Shown here: positions 1-57,490 of the stretch, in pieces
How positions within the stretch are numbered: the first letter of the stretch is position 1
How the letters are laid out: every line of letters starts with the position of its first letter
Origin: Eriocheir sinensis
Taxonomy: Eukaryota > Arthropoda > Malacostraca > Decapoda > Varunidae
DNA length: 64,000 nt
Assembly: GCF_024679095.1 (NCBI RefSeq)
Contig: NC_066517.1
Coordinates: 24,385,040-24,449,039 of the forward strand
Reading direction: 5' to 3'
Position numbers and translations under genes: made by a program
Notes under the pieces: generated by a model
What the model saw: the letters and a program-made list of their open reading frames with translations, nothing else
Told to the model about the DNA's origin: nothing
Databases searched by the model: none

Positions 1-387
1 CATCCAAAAAGATATATCCGTTTACGTTTTTGAGTCACAGAATTGATAACGAGGTGACAATTCTCTCTCTCTCTCGCTCAATCACCACATTATCAAGCCT
101 ACGCCCCACACGCAAGCCTTCACTGTTTACTTTTCACGTCAATAAACATGTCCACCTTTACCTCTTTACCTGGGAAATACCTGTGCTTGTGGGCAGGCTT
201 AGGACACCCCTGTCTACCTGGCTGATTGACGGACTACCTGGCCTCACCTCACCTGGCCTGACATTTGATTACAGGTGTCAGAATGATGTAACCTTTAATT
301 TTCACACAAGGCTTGAGATATGTACCCTTCCGTTTTTTTGTTTGTTTGTTTTTGTGTGTGTGTGGTTAATGTTCTCTGTCTCTCTTT

Positions 388-442
<55 letters not shown>

Positions 443-749
443 ATCGTAAGGTCATCGCCCGTCCGTCAAATGGGGTTCCGCAAGGCTCTTTTTTAACTTC
501 TTTTTATACGAGGCATTTGGCAAATAGTAGTAGTAGTAGTAGTAGTAGTAGAGATTGTAAGTGAGTTGTATGCACATTTTTCTATGTCACTAATACGATA
601 AAGTGCGATTCAATAAACACCTAGATTGCTCCAAAGGGTTCCAAGTCCCCTATAAGGAAATCGAATCCCTTAAAGTCACGGATCTGGCAGGACGGCGATT
701 CTCTCATGTCTGTGTGTGTGTGGCGCTGTACCCCTGCTCGACTTTAATC
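1..749. repeat. Non-coding flank with (CT)n and (TAG)n
   Basis: I see no gene here. A (CT)n tract of about 50 bp lies at 390-439 and a (TAG)n tract at 527-551. The open frame across the CT tract encodes only alternating Leu-Ser and is a product of the microsatellite. Confidence 0.8.
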
Positions 750-1200
750 TCTCTTGTTTTGTTTTCTTTAATTAATGACACACTGAAATACTTCCTCCAC
801 CATGCAAGCAGTCCTTCATCCTTTTCAACGGTCCATCAGATTAAATTTATTGACTTGCTTATTAACGCAACAGACAACTACAGCCTCCTCTATGTTTTCA
901 TCTCTCTTCTCTTGTTTTCTTTAATTATTGGTACACTGAAATACTTCCTCCACCAAGCAAGCAGTCCTTCATCCTCTTCAACGGTTCATCAGATTAAATT
1001 TAGTTACTTGCATCTCTTATCAACGCAAAAGACTACGACATCCTCCTCTGTATTTTGACTTCTCTTCTTTTGTTTTCCTTAATTAATGAGACAACTATGA
1101 TACAATGAAATACTTAGACCGTGGCAAGCAGTCCTTCATCTTCTTCAAAGGTGCATCAGATTAACTTTACTGACTTGCATCTCTTATCAACGCAAAATCC
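750..1200. repeat. Tandem repeat, about 153 bp x 3
   Basis: Three diverged copies start near 748, 901 and 1058. Each reads roughly TCTCTTGTTTTCTTTAATTA, then a stretch ending in CAAGCAGTCCTTCATC and a TCAGATTAAATTTA block. The open frame across it follows the repeat period and has no recognisable domain. Confidence 0.75.
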
Positions 1201-1767
1201 CTATTAGCATACCACGTCAACCCAACCTATGAAACACAACTTGGTCCACCGCGCCAAGCTTGTACACGTCATCCTCTTTAACGGTGCTTGTTAGTGTGGT
1301 ACAAACTTATACAACCTATTATCCCGGCCTGATGCAACCCCCTCCCCCCCTGCTTGTGATGCTAACTTATGGAATAGCATTAAGGATTGACCAAGAGAAG
1401 GGGGACCGGGGGGAAGGGTAGAGAAGGGGTATTTTTGTTAATTGTCACCTTTAAAACAGATTAATGAATGTCAGGCTGAAGTGTGTGGTAGAGATAAATA
1501 GATAGATAGAGAGATAGATAGAAATAAATGGGGGAGGATACTACTTTACGTGATATGAAACCAAATGAGTCAATAAACAAGGAAGATAATTATGTTGAAC
1601 GTAGTAGTATTAACAATGCGGTTGGCTATACATGAATGATACGCGTTGACGAGAGTGAAAATAATAAGGAAAGAAGAGGATAAGGAAAAAAATGAACACG
1701 ATATCGAAGAGTGTATATATAAGGCAATAGATAGGTAGATAAATAGATAGATAGATAGATAGACAGG

Positions 1768-1803
<36 letters not shown>

Positions 1804-2100
1804 GATATAAAGCAAAAACAAACACACATTTAAACACAAGGCAAATAAGAAACAAAACAAGCAAAACAACAAAACAAACACCAATGCAAAGTGAACCTAA
1901 ACCGAGGACAATACACACACACAAAAAAACATTCCAATAATCAAGCAAGTGAAAAAAAAGTAAAAAAAAAAAAAAAAACATACAAAGAAACCAAAACAGA
2001 AAACAAACAAGCATCCCTAAACACACCTATTCACACACCTGTCTCCACACACCTGTCCACACCTGCGTAAGAGGCGGGAAAACACCTTAGCAAACCTGAG
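1201..2100. repeat. Non-coding flank with (GATA)n tracts
   Basis: (GATA)n/(TAGA)n microsatellites lie at about 1497-1520 and 1739-1802, followed by A-rich sequence. The minus-strand frames across them are Ile-Tyr-Leu-Ser repeats, so I call no gene. Confidence 0.75.
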
Positions 2101-2366
2101 ATGAATGAAGAAAACCAACGCTAATGTGATTCTCTTTTGTTTCCAGGTGAGAGGCGCGGCGCTGGAGGAGGAGGAGAAAGGAGGAGGAGGCAAGGAAGGA
2201 GGAGGAGGAGGCAAGGAAGGAGGAGGAGGAGGGAGGGAAGGTAAGGTGAGGAGAGGAAGATGTGGAGGAGGAAGGAGATAGGAAAAGGAAGAAGAGGAGG
2301 GAAGAAAGGTAAGGTGAGGAGAGCAAGATGTGGAGGAGGAGGAGGAAGAGGAGGAAGATAAAGGTG

Positions 2367-3052
<686 letters not shown>

Positions 3053-3342
3053 CTAATTACCTGTCTGATGAGTGCAGTGACCCCCCCCCTTCCCCCCCGC
3101 CCCCCTTACTAACAGCTAGACCAGGTAACCCAAGAGGAGGAGGAGGAACTGACATGCAACTTGGAAGGAGTCAGGCAGGAAAAACAGGAAGGAAGGAAGG
3201 TACCGTAGGAGAGGAAGGAGGAAGGGAGGGAGGGAGGAGTGGAGGAAAGGTGAGAAAGAGGGAGGGAGGAAAGGGGAGAGGAGGGAGGAAAGAAAGAAGC
3301 CGGGCAAGGGAAAGAGAGAGAGAAAAAAAAGTAACAAAATAA

Positions 3343-4680
<1,338 letters not shown>

Positions 4681-4904
4681 AATTATCCTTTTATCGACAT
4701 GCTCTTCTTTCTCCTAATTATTATCATTGTTTTCCTCATTCCTATCATTATCAAATTGCCTTTACGCTTCTTTACAATCATTAAAATCCCGCGCCTTGTG
4801 TACCTCTTCTTCGTTACTGTCATTGTTTTCATTGTATTTCCATTTTCATTGTATTCTAATTTTCATTATTTTCAAGGTATAGTATTCGCGGCAGTTCTGA
4901 AGCA

Positions 4905-5215
4905 GTACATAAGAACATAAGAACATAAGAACGTAGGAGTCTGCAAGAGGCCGGTAGGCGTGTACAAGGCAGCTTCTTTGAACCTAAGCTCCCGTGTGTC
5001 TAACCCCACCTAATATCGCTGTCCATGAATTTATCTAATCTATTTTTGAATGTGACAAGTGTATTGGCACTCACCACATGACTGCTAAGCCTATTCCACT
5101 CATCCACCACTCTGTTAGTAAACCAATTTTTGCCTATGTACCTGTTGAATCTGAATTTATCCAGCTTAAACCCATTACTTCGTGTCCTGGGTATGAGGCG
5201 GGGAGCGAGGTTGGC
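4905..5215 (-). mobile_element. 3' end of a non-LTR retrotransposon (LINE)
   Basis: On the minus strand, from about 5210 down to 5010, a frame reads APRLIPRTRSNGFKLDKF, then WFTNRVVDEWNRLSSHVVSA, then TFKNRLDKFMDSD and a stop. This is the tail typical of LINE ORF2 proteins of CR1/Jockey-like clades (VVDEWN-LP-VVSA-FK-LDK). Beyond the stop the minus strand ends in TTCTTATG repeats (+ strand ACATAAGA at 4908-4935), which looks like a 3' tail microsatellite. The copy is heavily 5' truncated. The clade is inferred from memory of family motifs. Confidence 0.75.
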
Positions 5216-5226
5216 TGGGGAGGAAG

Positions 5227-5263
<37 letters not shown>

Positions 5264-5597
5264 GCAACAGACTGTGATTTATGTCGAAATACCAGTAATG
5301 AGTAAACAGATAAAATAAATAAATAAATAAAATAACATAATACCTACAAGAGAAATAAATAAGTCAACAAGATTAAGTCAACAACAAGAACAATCACCAC
5401 CACTATCACCACCACCACTATTACCATTTATTTATCACCACCACCACCATCACCACCTTCCCCTCCATCTGCTTTCCCCTCCCTGCTCCCCAAACTCCCT
5501 TTCCTCCTCCCCATCAATCTCCTCTCCCTTCCCTTCTCCCCTTCCTTCCCCTTATATTCCCTATTACCCTTCTTTCCCTTCCCTTCCTCCCATCTTC

Positions 5598-5601
<4 letters not shown>

Positions 5602-5664
<63 letters not shown>

Positions 5665-6260
5665 CCCCAACCCCCCCTTCCAAAACCATCATTTCTCCTC
5701 CCCCCCTCCACACACACACACACACACACACACTCCTCCCCTTTCCCCTCTTCTCTTCCCCTCCCTTCCCCTCTCTCTCCAGTTGGCAAAAATTCCTTCC
5801 AGACCAGTTCGGGGGTGAGTGACCTTCCTCCCCAGCCAACCTCGCTCCCCGCCTCATACCCGGGTCACCGCTAGAAGAAGAGGAGAAGGAGGAGGAGGGG
5901 AGGAAGGCAGATGGAGCTGGATTGAAAGGGAGTTGTGGGGGAAAAAGAGGAGGAAGAGGAGGAGGAGGAGGGTGGGTGAAGATGAATTTAAAGGGAGGAA
6001 AAAGAAGGGAGGAGGACGAAGACGAAGAGGAGGACGAGGCAGAGGAGGAGGAGGAAAGTAGATGGGGCTGGAATCAAAGGGAGGGAATGAGGAAAGTAGG
6101 AGAGAGGAGGAAAATGAAAAAAATAATAAAGGAGAAATAAGCAAAAGAAAGATTGAGACGGAAGTTAAAGACGGGTGTGAAGCAAGGGAAGAGGAGGAAG
6201 AGGAGAAGGAAGAGGAGGAGGAGGAAGAAGAGGAGGAAGAGAAGCCTATGCATTAGTATT
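5602..6260. repeat. Microsatellite-rich flank and second LINE fragment
   Basis: (TAG)n lies at 5228-5262, (CT)n at 5602-5660 and (CA)n at 5710-5732. A 40-bp segment at 5822-5866 is the reverse complement of 5188-5228, so it is a + strand fragment of the same LINE. GGA-rich sequence follows to 6250. Confidence 0.7.
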
Positions 6261-6346
6261 TACACAACGGATACCTAGCCTGACCGGTACTAAAAGAAAA
6301 AAAAAGATGTAAAATAAATTGTAGTAAAGTCAAGTGAGACATCCGA

Positions 6347-6412
<66 letters not shown>

Positions 6413-8580
6413 AAGGAAACGATGACGATAATTCTAGCTTCTTCTCTTCCTCTTTCTTAGTCATGGTATTTTTTTTTTCCTTCTTTTATGCAAGTTTTGG
6501 CAGCTTCACACAAAACATTATTCCTTTTCTTCTTATTTTCGTACATTTTTCTCTTTCTTTTTAGCCTTGACATAGATACCCATAAATTATTCCCTTTCTT
6601 CCTCCTTTCCTCTCCTATGCATTTTCCCTCTCTCCTTTTCTCTCTAATTTTCATCCCTTCCTCACAATTTCCTCTGTTTCCTTTCTTTTGTTCATTATTC
6701 TTCCTTTATACTTCTCTTTCTCTTCATCTTTCTTATCTCTTTCTATAATCGACACAACCTGACTTACATACAACATTTTTCTACCAATTCCTACTTTCTC
6801 ATCCTCTTGCCATAGCCTATTTAAATATCCTCTTTATTTCCTCCCTCAACATATACAGCATTTTCTACTCACTTTCTAATTCTGCTTTTCGTAGCCTAAT
6901 ATAAACCGCAACTCCAGTTATTTTCTTTTATCCGCCTTTTATTTCCTTATTTTCCTTTCCGTAGCCTAATATAAAATGTAATTCCTGTCTAATCTCGTTT
7001 TCTACCCTCAATACATACACCATTTATATCCTACTTGCTACTTTCTTATTCTCCTTTTCATATAGATAACCAAGTATTAAAAACCTTGATATAGCCTCTT
7101 CGTTAACTCTCAACACATTTGGCATTCTTCTTCCTACTTCCTTCCTCTCCTTTCCTTAGCCTAATATATCCTGCAGGTTTACCCTCTCCCCTCCTCCTAT
7201 CCTCAATCCAGCTCCTACACCCTCACATACAACGTTCCATCTTAGGTTATCAGCCGCCGCCATCCGACTGGTTTGCATGCATACCATTACCTTGAACTGA
7301 TGGCTGACCACTCGCCTTGCACGCTAACTTTCAAGGCGTTGTAGTGAGCTGGTGTTTAAATCTACTCTTGGTACTTTTAAATCTATTTTTAGCTTTCTTG
7401 TATGAAGCAACATTAGATCCTTTTGTTATTTTATTATTTTTGTATATAACATTTTATTAATATCGTTGTATGGTAACGTCATGGGGTGCAGTCTTCTGGC
7501 ATTTAAACTCCACTCATGTCGCCTCTAAATCTATTCTTAGCTCTCTAGTACGGAAGAATATCATATCCCTATGCTATTTCACTATTTTTTTTTTCTATAC
7601 AGTATTTCACTATTATCTTTAAAAGCTAAATTACCCAGGCTTGTAACTCTTTTTGCCGGTCTATGTGGTATTTATCAAGTCATTTTATGTTTCTTTAGGC
7701 AAGGGAAGAAAGCAGCAGACTCAGGAGATAAATTAAGCATAAAAAAATAGCCTATCCCGTTGAAATTACTATTCCCGTTAACATTTCCACCTCTCCTGCC
7801 CTCTTCACCCTCTTCTTAGCAGTTTACAACTTAACTAACGATAAATTAAACATGCTAATCCTACCAACCATAATTTTCAACGTTATCTGCCTAATTTGCA
7901 TGTCTCGTTTTTTCAGACACCTGCTTTATTTTCATGGCAAACTCTTATATACACAATATACATCGTACACAATTTATATTAGACAGGCTTCCTCTTGTGT
8001 GAAAGCGAGTATGTATATGAATTTTGATACTAAACGCATGAGGTATTTATATAACTGGATTTGCATAACATCTTGTAGTTTGTGGTATAGAAAGTTTGCA
8101 CAGGACAGAATTTGCGTTTTTTTCGTCAATTTCCTTAATATTTATCACCATTATTATTTCTATCTTGATTTCGTTCTCTTCCTTCTTTATTTTTCTCTGT
8201 TTCTGCCTCCTAACATTATTCCCTTTCTCTCCTATATCTCTTTTCTTCTTCCTCCTCTTCGTTTATTACTTATCATTATTATCACTATCAAGTTTCATTA
8301 CATACGACTTTCCAATATATGACATGCAACCTTCTTTCTTACTTTCTGATTCACTTATCTCTCACAATTATTCTTACTTCACCATTAGCATCATTAACAT
8401 TAGCATTAGCATTAGCCTACTCTCCTTCATAATTAAAAAAAAAAGTTGCATTTACGTCATCGTCCAACCTCCCACACGACCACAAAAGCAGGTATACAAT
8501 CACGCCTTACTGATATTCAAATTAGACGCCACACACCTGTCCACCAACGCTAATGATCATATCGAATACCTGTACAGTAA
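6261..8580. other. AT-rich intergenic DNA, no gene seen
   Basis: (CT)n lies at 6352-6410. The rest is pyrimidine/AT-rich with a recurring short motif (TAGCCTAATATAAA-like at about 6893, 6964 and 7159). Open frames are Phe/Leu/Ile/Ser-rich, lack domains and have no plausible splice context. Confidence 0.6.
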
Positions 8581-8582
8581 CA

Positions 8583-8965
8583 CTCTTCCTCTTCCTCCGC
8601 CTCCATCCACAAGTTTAATTATTATTCTCCACATTTTACCACTTTTTCCGCACATGAATCTCTTCCAAATGACATGATTATAAATACATCACCTGCCACT
8701 TTTTTCGTATATTTCATTCTTTAATCACTCCCTCCTCCACAAACTCCATCCACATGTTTAATTATTATTCTCCACATTTTACCACTTTTCCCATACATGA
8801 ATCTCTTCCACATCACAAAACTAGCACCAGACACATTTTTTCCTTCATTATTCAGTCCCTTCCTCTTCCACCACCTCCATCCACAAGTTTAATTATTACT
8901 CTCCACATTTTACACTTTTTCCACACATGAATCTCTTCCAAATCACATGACCAGCACCAGACTTT
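8583..8965. repeat. Tandem repeat, about 140-150 bp x 3
   Basis: Three copies share a CTCCATCCACAAGTTTAATT block, a CTCCACATTTTACCAC block and ACATGAATCTCTTCCA. They start near 8583, 8736 and 8867. Confidence 0.75.
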
Positions 8966-9712
8966 TCTTTTTTTCATCTATTATCTTCTTTACATAGCCT
9001 AAATAAAAAGTAACAGCAATATCCACATCAACCATTAATATTTCCTTTTATTTTCTTCAACCCGTAGCCTAATACAGTGATTTTTAATCGTCTTTCAAAT
9101 CTATTCGTCCTTTTATCCTTCTTTCATATCTCTCCATCCGCAAGAACAGAATAAACCATTAGCCTCACCACCAAAGATCTTAAAATTACAGGGCTTTGAC
9201 TTTTTGGGACGCTAACACACCTATAATCATAATTTTCCGAGGCCCAAGAAAAAAAAATCATGAGTGACGGAGGGTTTGGTTTGGTCTGTCCATTAATCAT
9301 GTGTTGGGATCCGTTTCCTTTGATGGATTGACGTGGCGTGTTATTTTACAAGACGTTCGTGTGTGGAAGAAATTGAATGGAATGAGATGGAAAGTGTGTG
9401 TGTGTGTGTGTGTGTGTGAGAGGTAGCAATCATTCTATTACACAAAAACAAACACAAGAAAAAAGAGATATATAGGCCCCTACAAGGTACATTATTAACT
9501 ATTATTAGGCTACTGTAAAAAAAAAAAAAAAAAAAAAAGTCATTACGATATTTCCGCGCTCACTAATCTTTGATCCTCTCCTTGCTTGCCCCTCTTCCTC
9601 CTCTTATTCTTCTTATTATTCCTTTCCTGCATCTATTTCTCTTTTTTTTCTTAATTTTCTCGTTTTTCTTCTCTTCCTTCTCGCTTTTTTTCCTCCTCTT
9701 GTTTTGTATGAC

Positions 9713-9955
9713 TTGTTTACCTCCTCTTGTTTTGCTTGTCATTGTTTTCCTTCCTCTTGTTTTGTTTGCCTTGTTTACCTCCTCTTGTTTTCCTTGTCAT
9801 TGTTTTCCTTCCTCTTGTTTTGTTTGCCTTGTTTACCTCCTCTTGTTTTCCTTGTCATTGTTTTCCCTCCTCTTGTTTTGTATGCCTTGTTTACCTCCTC
9901 TTGTTTTGCTTGTCATTGTTTTCCTTCCTCTTGCTTTGTTTTCCTTGTTTACCTC
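9713..9955. repeat. Tandem repeat, 58 bp x 4
   Basis: Units of 58 bp contain TTGTTTACCTCCTCTTGTTT and CATTGTTTTCCTTCCTCTTG. The period is not a multiple of three, so overlapping frames stay open in all three phases. These are not genes. A (GT)n tract at 9395-9419 and poly(A) at 9518-9539 lie just upstream. Confidence 0.85.
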
Positions 9956-10639
9956 CACCAGTAATCTCACTAATCTTAATAATCTTAGCAATCTTAATAA
10001 TCTTAGTAATACAAACAATAAAATCTCTCCTTGCTTACCTTTGTTCCTCGCCTTGTTTGTCTTGTTTACCTCCTCCACTTAATTTTTCTTTTATTTCCAC
10101 TTTACACTATTGTCCCGCGGCCTATATCCACACTATAGTTCGTTCTTCGTCTACCGTAACCGAATTCGTTGTCACTGTACGTTATATCAAAGCTACAAGG
10201 CTAACTAACGAAAAAAAAGTTAGACGGAAGGGTCGTAGTCCTCCCCCGTCACTGGTAACTTTTAAACTGATTTGATTTTCGCGCGGGGAGCAGCTGGGCG
10301 GTTTATTATTTTATTTTATTTTATTTATTTATCGCAATCAAAAGAGAACAGTCTCCTGCACAATCATATATTCCATAATTTTGGGGTGTATTTTATGTGT
10401 AGAAACAATTGCTTGCAGTAAGTTTAATGCTACGAGGCTATTGTGTGGTTGATTGATTGATGATATATACTTTCAATCGTCATAATAAATCTTTATCCCG
10501 ATCTCTGAAGGTTGACTTAGTTACCGATTTTCTTATATACTATGCATATCAATACTCTTTTGCTATACCATTGTTTTGTTCTTGTATCAAAGCACACCAT
10601 CTTAATTGTGTGGGTTGGCTACTTATGTTTATTTATTCC

Positions 10640-11638
10640 ACAATGTGTACAGCAAACATAACCAAATCTTCGCAGTTTATGACACCGTGTACTGCAAACC
10701 CAACTAAACCCTAATTCTCTCTCTTTCCACCTCTTTCCACCTAAGGTCATCGCTAATTTACGCATTTAAACCACTCCGGACTAACCCAAGAACTTCTCAC
10801 TATTCCACCATGTACTGCTAACGACCAAAACCTCGATATTGTTTACACCGCGTACTGCAAACCCAAACAAACCCTAATTCTCTCTCTTTCCACCTAAGGT
10901 CATCGCTAATTTACGCATTTAAACCACTCCGGACTAACCCCAGAACTTATCTCTATTCCACTATGTACTGCTAACGACCAAAACCTCGATATTGTTTACC
11001 CAGAGTACTGCAAACCCGACTAAACCCTAATTCTCTCTCTTTCCACCTCTTTCCACCTAAGGTCATCGCTATTTTACCAATTTAAACCACTCCACTAACC
11101 CCAGAACTTCTCTCTCTAGTCCACCATGTACTGCTAACGACCAAAACCTTGATATTGTTTACCCCACGTACTGCAAACCCAAACAAACCCTAAGCCTCAC
11201 TCTTTCCACCTCTTTCCCCCTCAGATCATCGCTATTTTACGCATTTAGACCATTCCATTAACTCCAGAGACCCACTTTATGACACTGTGTACTGCAAACC
11301 CAACTAGACCCTAATTCTCCCTCTTTCCACCTCTTTCCACCTAAGGTCATCGCTATTTTACGCATTTAACCACTCCACTAACCCCACCATGTGCTGCTAA
11401 CGACCAAAATTTCGATAGTGTTTACCTCGCGTACTGCAAACACAACCAAACCTTAGTTATCGCTCTTTCCACCTCTTTCCACCTCAGATCATCGCTATCT
11501 TACACATTAGACCACTCCGCTAACTCAGAACCCCAATTTATGACACCGTGTACCGCAAACCCCACTAAACAATCGACATTTTTTACCCCGTGTACCGCAA
11601 ACCTAACTATTCCTAATTCTCGCTCTTTCCACCCTCAG
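10640..11638 (+). repeat. Tandem array ending at the start exon, with acceptor-like motifs
   Basis: Imperfect units of about 120-163 bp carry the landmarks GTGTACTGCAAACCCAACTA, CTCTTTCCACCTCTTTCCAC, GGTCATCGCTATTTTACGCA and ACCATGTACTGCTAACGACC. Landmark GTACTGCAAAC or a close variant recurs near 10688, 10852, 11003, 11166, 11288, 11430, 11550 and 11594. Each unit contains a pyrimidine tract followed by AAG or CAG. The last such site, CTCTTTCCACCCTCAG ending at 11638, lies directly before the exon with the start codon. Confidence 0.8.
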
Positions 11639-11666
11639 GAGCGTGAGGAGGAAGGAGGCCAGGAGC

Positions 11667-54411
<42,745 letters not shown>

Positions 54412-55355
54412 TGACCGCACACACGCCTTCACACACACGACCACACCCACAGATGCTCTCAAAACTTTATGAGGGAAGACAGAGCACATTCGTCTTGGTC
54501 TGTGAAATGGTTACAGTCTAAATTTGTCCCCGCTGTAAAATATGATAACTTCTAAAAAGAATAATGAATTTCACAAATCAGTAAGATATTCAAGGCAGAA
54601 AATGACATTGGGGTGAAAGGACTTGCTCAAAGCATTGTAAAAGTCTTTGAAGCCTAAAGAAAAATGTAAAAAGTGTGCTGTAAAATTGTAATAAGGTTTT
54701 TAGCTTTCCTATCAGCTGAATCTTTTCTGTTGATTATCGAAGCAGAATAAGAAGCCCAGGGGCTGGATGTTCAAAGCCTGCCATGGTGCTGCATCTCAGT
54801 GTGGGTGCCAGGCAGTGACCAGGCTCACACACAGGACACGGAGGCTGACATGTTAGTAAAAGTTCTGGCCTGTGTGTCCTGGCTGGTGAGGGCTGTCTAG
54901 AGTACCCCACACCTGCCCTGTGACACCTCGTGGTTGACTTGGTAACCTCAGACACACACACATACATACACACATGAAGGTTCAGGTGTCTCAGGGTTCA
55001 GGGTGAGGCACGGCAGCTGAGTAATCATGTGTGTGTGTGTGTGTTTGTGTGTGGAGCCAAGCTGGGGTGAAGATTCTGGCTGTGAGTGGATCAAGGCCTG
55101 AGTGAGCCATGACTTCACAGGGCTGTCTGAGTGTCCAGCTCCCGCCCCAAGCTCTCTCCTCAGCCTTGCAAGGCTGGCACTCACTGCGCTGGCTACAATA
55201 CTTGGCCTGCCATTGTTATTTTTTTATTATTTATTGTTATTTTGCTTCCTTAGCTGACATTGCTGTATTGCTAGTTGTGTATTGGGCACAAGTACAGCTC
55301 CTGTGGCATTATCACTGATGTTATTTATCAATAAAAGAATATAAAAACCATGGCT
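54412..55355 (+). other. Cht10: Probable 3' UTR of Cht10
   Basis: From the stop codon to about 20 bases past AATAAA there is no coding exon. The region holds small (CA)n and (GT)n tracts near 54953 and 55028. The end point is inferred from the polyadenylation signal only. Confidence 0.5.
55330..55335 (+). promoter_or_regulatory. Cht10: Candidate polyadenylation signal AATAAA
   Basis: The context is TTATTTATCAATAAAAGAAT, the clearest canonical hexamer I noticed after the stop codon, 919 bases downstream of it. I see no T/GT-rich element clear enough to place the cleavage site exactly. Confidence 0.5.
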
Positions 55356-55494
55356 AGTTATGATTTCTATTCGTTGCATCCCTCACAGTGCTGCCGGTGC
55401 TCAACACACCTTAAGGAACCCTCCGTCTGGTGCTGAACCCAAGACTCCGTGCCTGGGCAAGGTAAGAACCACAGGGGGAGGGAGTGGTGTTCCA

Positions 55495-56060
55495 GATATA
55501 ATTATAAAGGGGCAGTATTTTTAAGCATTTCGGGCTCAAGTACACGTATTTGACAAGGCGTTCGTAGGAGTTTTGGGCATTTCCAGGGGTACTTTTATGA
55601 CCCCGGTGGTAGGCTGACCCTTCTTCTGTACCATCAACTTAAAGGGTCGTATTAAACATCATTTTGCCTCTTAGAGATCAAAAGGCTACTGGTAAAGCTT
55701 AGGTATTATTTAATGGGCCCAGTATGGTTAGTAGATATCTCTTCTTCAGGGTTTTTGTTTAGCCCCGGGTCTTTCGCGCCGTAAAAAAAGTCATATCTAT
55801 CAAGATGTCAGAAAAATAACCTTATATCTCTCTTTGGGGAAGTTTACAGCTATGGCAACTGCGTGTTTTGGGTCCTCCCTTCTCCTTTGTTGTTTTACTT
55901 GCAACAATAAACAATCAATCAATCAATCTTATTTTTGGGAACTTTGTCTCTGGGAACTGCGTGTCGTAAGTGTTCCAGGGTTTGTTCAGCCCCGGGTCTT
56001 CCGCGCTGCATAAAAAGTCATATATGTCAAGTAGTCAATAAAAAATTAACTTCTATCACG
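55495..56060. mobile_element. Element D copy and a diverged duplicate pair
   Basis: Element D landmarks GACAAGGCGTTCGTAGGAGT and GGCATTTCCAGGGGTAC lie at 55550-55600. Two diverged copies of a block with AGCCCCGGGTCTTTCGCGC and AAAAAGTCATATCTATCAAG lie at about 55747-55860 and 55975-56060. Confidence 0.55.
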
Positions 56061-56185
56061 GTGGGACCAATAATTGAGTAGGTACACCACACCTTCATTG
56101 GTCAGCTTGTCAGTTTGTCATTTGTCAGTGCGCAAGAGGCTGCTGGAGGGAGGCCCAGCATACCCCAGGGCGCCATGAGGGGTGG

Positions 56186-56291
56186 CTACTTCGCGTGTCG
56201 CTGTTCTTTGTGCCGTGAATCGCGCGTAACCCACTTAATCCACTTTACAACGACGACCCGAGGAGCTGCCCATAGCCACCGTCATCCTAAA
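56186..56291 (+). other. Possible first exon of a downstream gene
   Basis: An ATG at 56174 opens a frame of about 39 codons (MRGGYFACRCSLCRESRVTH, then HFTTTTRGAAHSHRHPK) that runs into a strong donor, CCTAAAG|GTAAGC, near 56291. Composition is more GC-rich than the surroundings. I find no matching next exon in the window, so this is a weak candidate that could equally be chance. Confidence 0.18.
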
Positions 56292-56816
56292 GGTAAGCAG
56301 ATACATCGCTTCTCTGTGTTCATGAGGGAATGGGACTCGATTAAGGTGAACAGGCGGTAAGCTTACGTGGGGTGCGGGGGAGGCAGAGGGTAAACAAACG
56401 GGCGGTGTTGCCATTCTCTTGCTTCCCATACCTTATATTGCGCATTGGAGGCAACCTGGTAATCTAAAGGATGAATTTAGGGAGATGAGAAGTATATAGT
56501 AGGTGGAGAAGGAGGGAGTAGAGAGACGGAGTGGAGAGATGAAGAGATGGAGTTGGAGATGAAGGGAGGGTGTTCGGAGGTGGACGAGAGGGTTGTCAGA
56601 GAGAGAGAGAGAGGGGGGGGGGGTAAAGGAGGAGGTGTAGGTATGACTGGCAGACAATCCGAGCGGTGGTGCTTCGGTTTATCCACTTATGAATCGTTCC
56701 GAGCCGGGGTTCGAACTGGGCCGAAGCGGACGAACAAGATTTAACGGCTATTGACTTGCTGGTCCATGGTGCGTGTTTGTGAATTTAATAATTAACTATT
56801 CTTTATATTATTACTC

Positions 56817-56817
56817 A

Positions 56818-56910
<93 letters not shown>

Positions 56911-57439
56911 CACTACTACAGTTACCACCACCACCACCACCACTACTACTACTACTACTGCTACTACTACTACTACTACTACTACTATAATAATAGAAAA
57001 AGACAGGGCAAGTTCTTAAGATTCCCACACACACACCCAGACAAAAAAGAAAAAAAAAAGAAAAAGAAAAACGAGAGTAAATCCGCTTAACTCCGCTGCT
57101 TCTAAATACAGACCAATTATATATTAAAAAGAAAAAAAAATCCTGCCAGACTGTTTATTAGCGTTGGTAACATTCCTGCCTCGCCGCCCTTGTTCTTAGC
57201 TGCAATTCCACCGCCCAGATGATTACCACGGCGCCATGTTTAAAGAATTAGTGTGTGTGTGTGACGGTGCTGGCGGCAGGGAAATGGCATGGCTGTGGTG
57301 GTGGTGGTGGTGGATTAGGTGGTGGTGGTGGTATTGGTGGTGGTATGACATGACGGGAAGGTGTAATTGTTAATCTCTTGGTGGTGGTGGTGGTGGTGAT
57401 AGTGGTGGTGGTGGTGGTTGTTGTTGATGCTGACACACA

Positions 57440-57486
<47 letters not shown>
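56817..57486. repeat. (TAC)n, (GGT)n and (CT)n microsatellites
   Basis: (TAC)n runs from 56817 to about 56990 with CCA interruptions, GGT-rich repeats lie at 57296-57425, and (CT)n at 57440-57486. Poly-Tyr, poly-Ser and poly-Thr frames here are artefacts. Confidence 0.9.

Positions 57487-57489
<3 letters not shown>

Positions 57490-57490
<1 letters not shown>

Noticed and set aside
9570..10275. Overlapping 170- and 182-codon frames
   Set aside because: 58-bp tandem repeat; three frames open at once with no domain.
56792..57090. Poly-Tyr and poly-Ser frames
   Set aside because: (TAC)n microsatellite.
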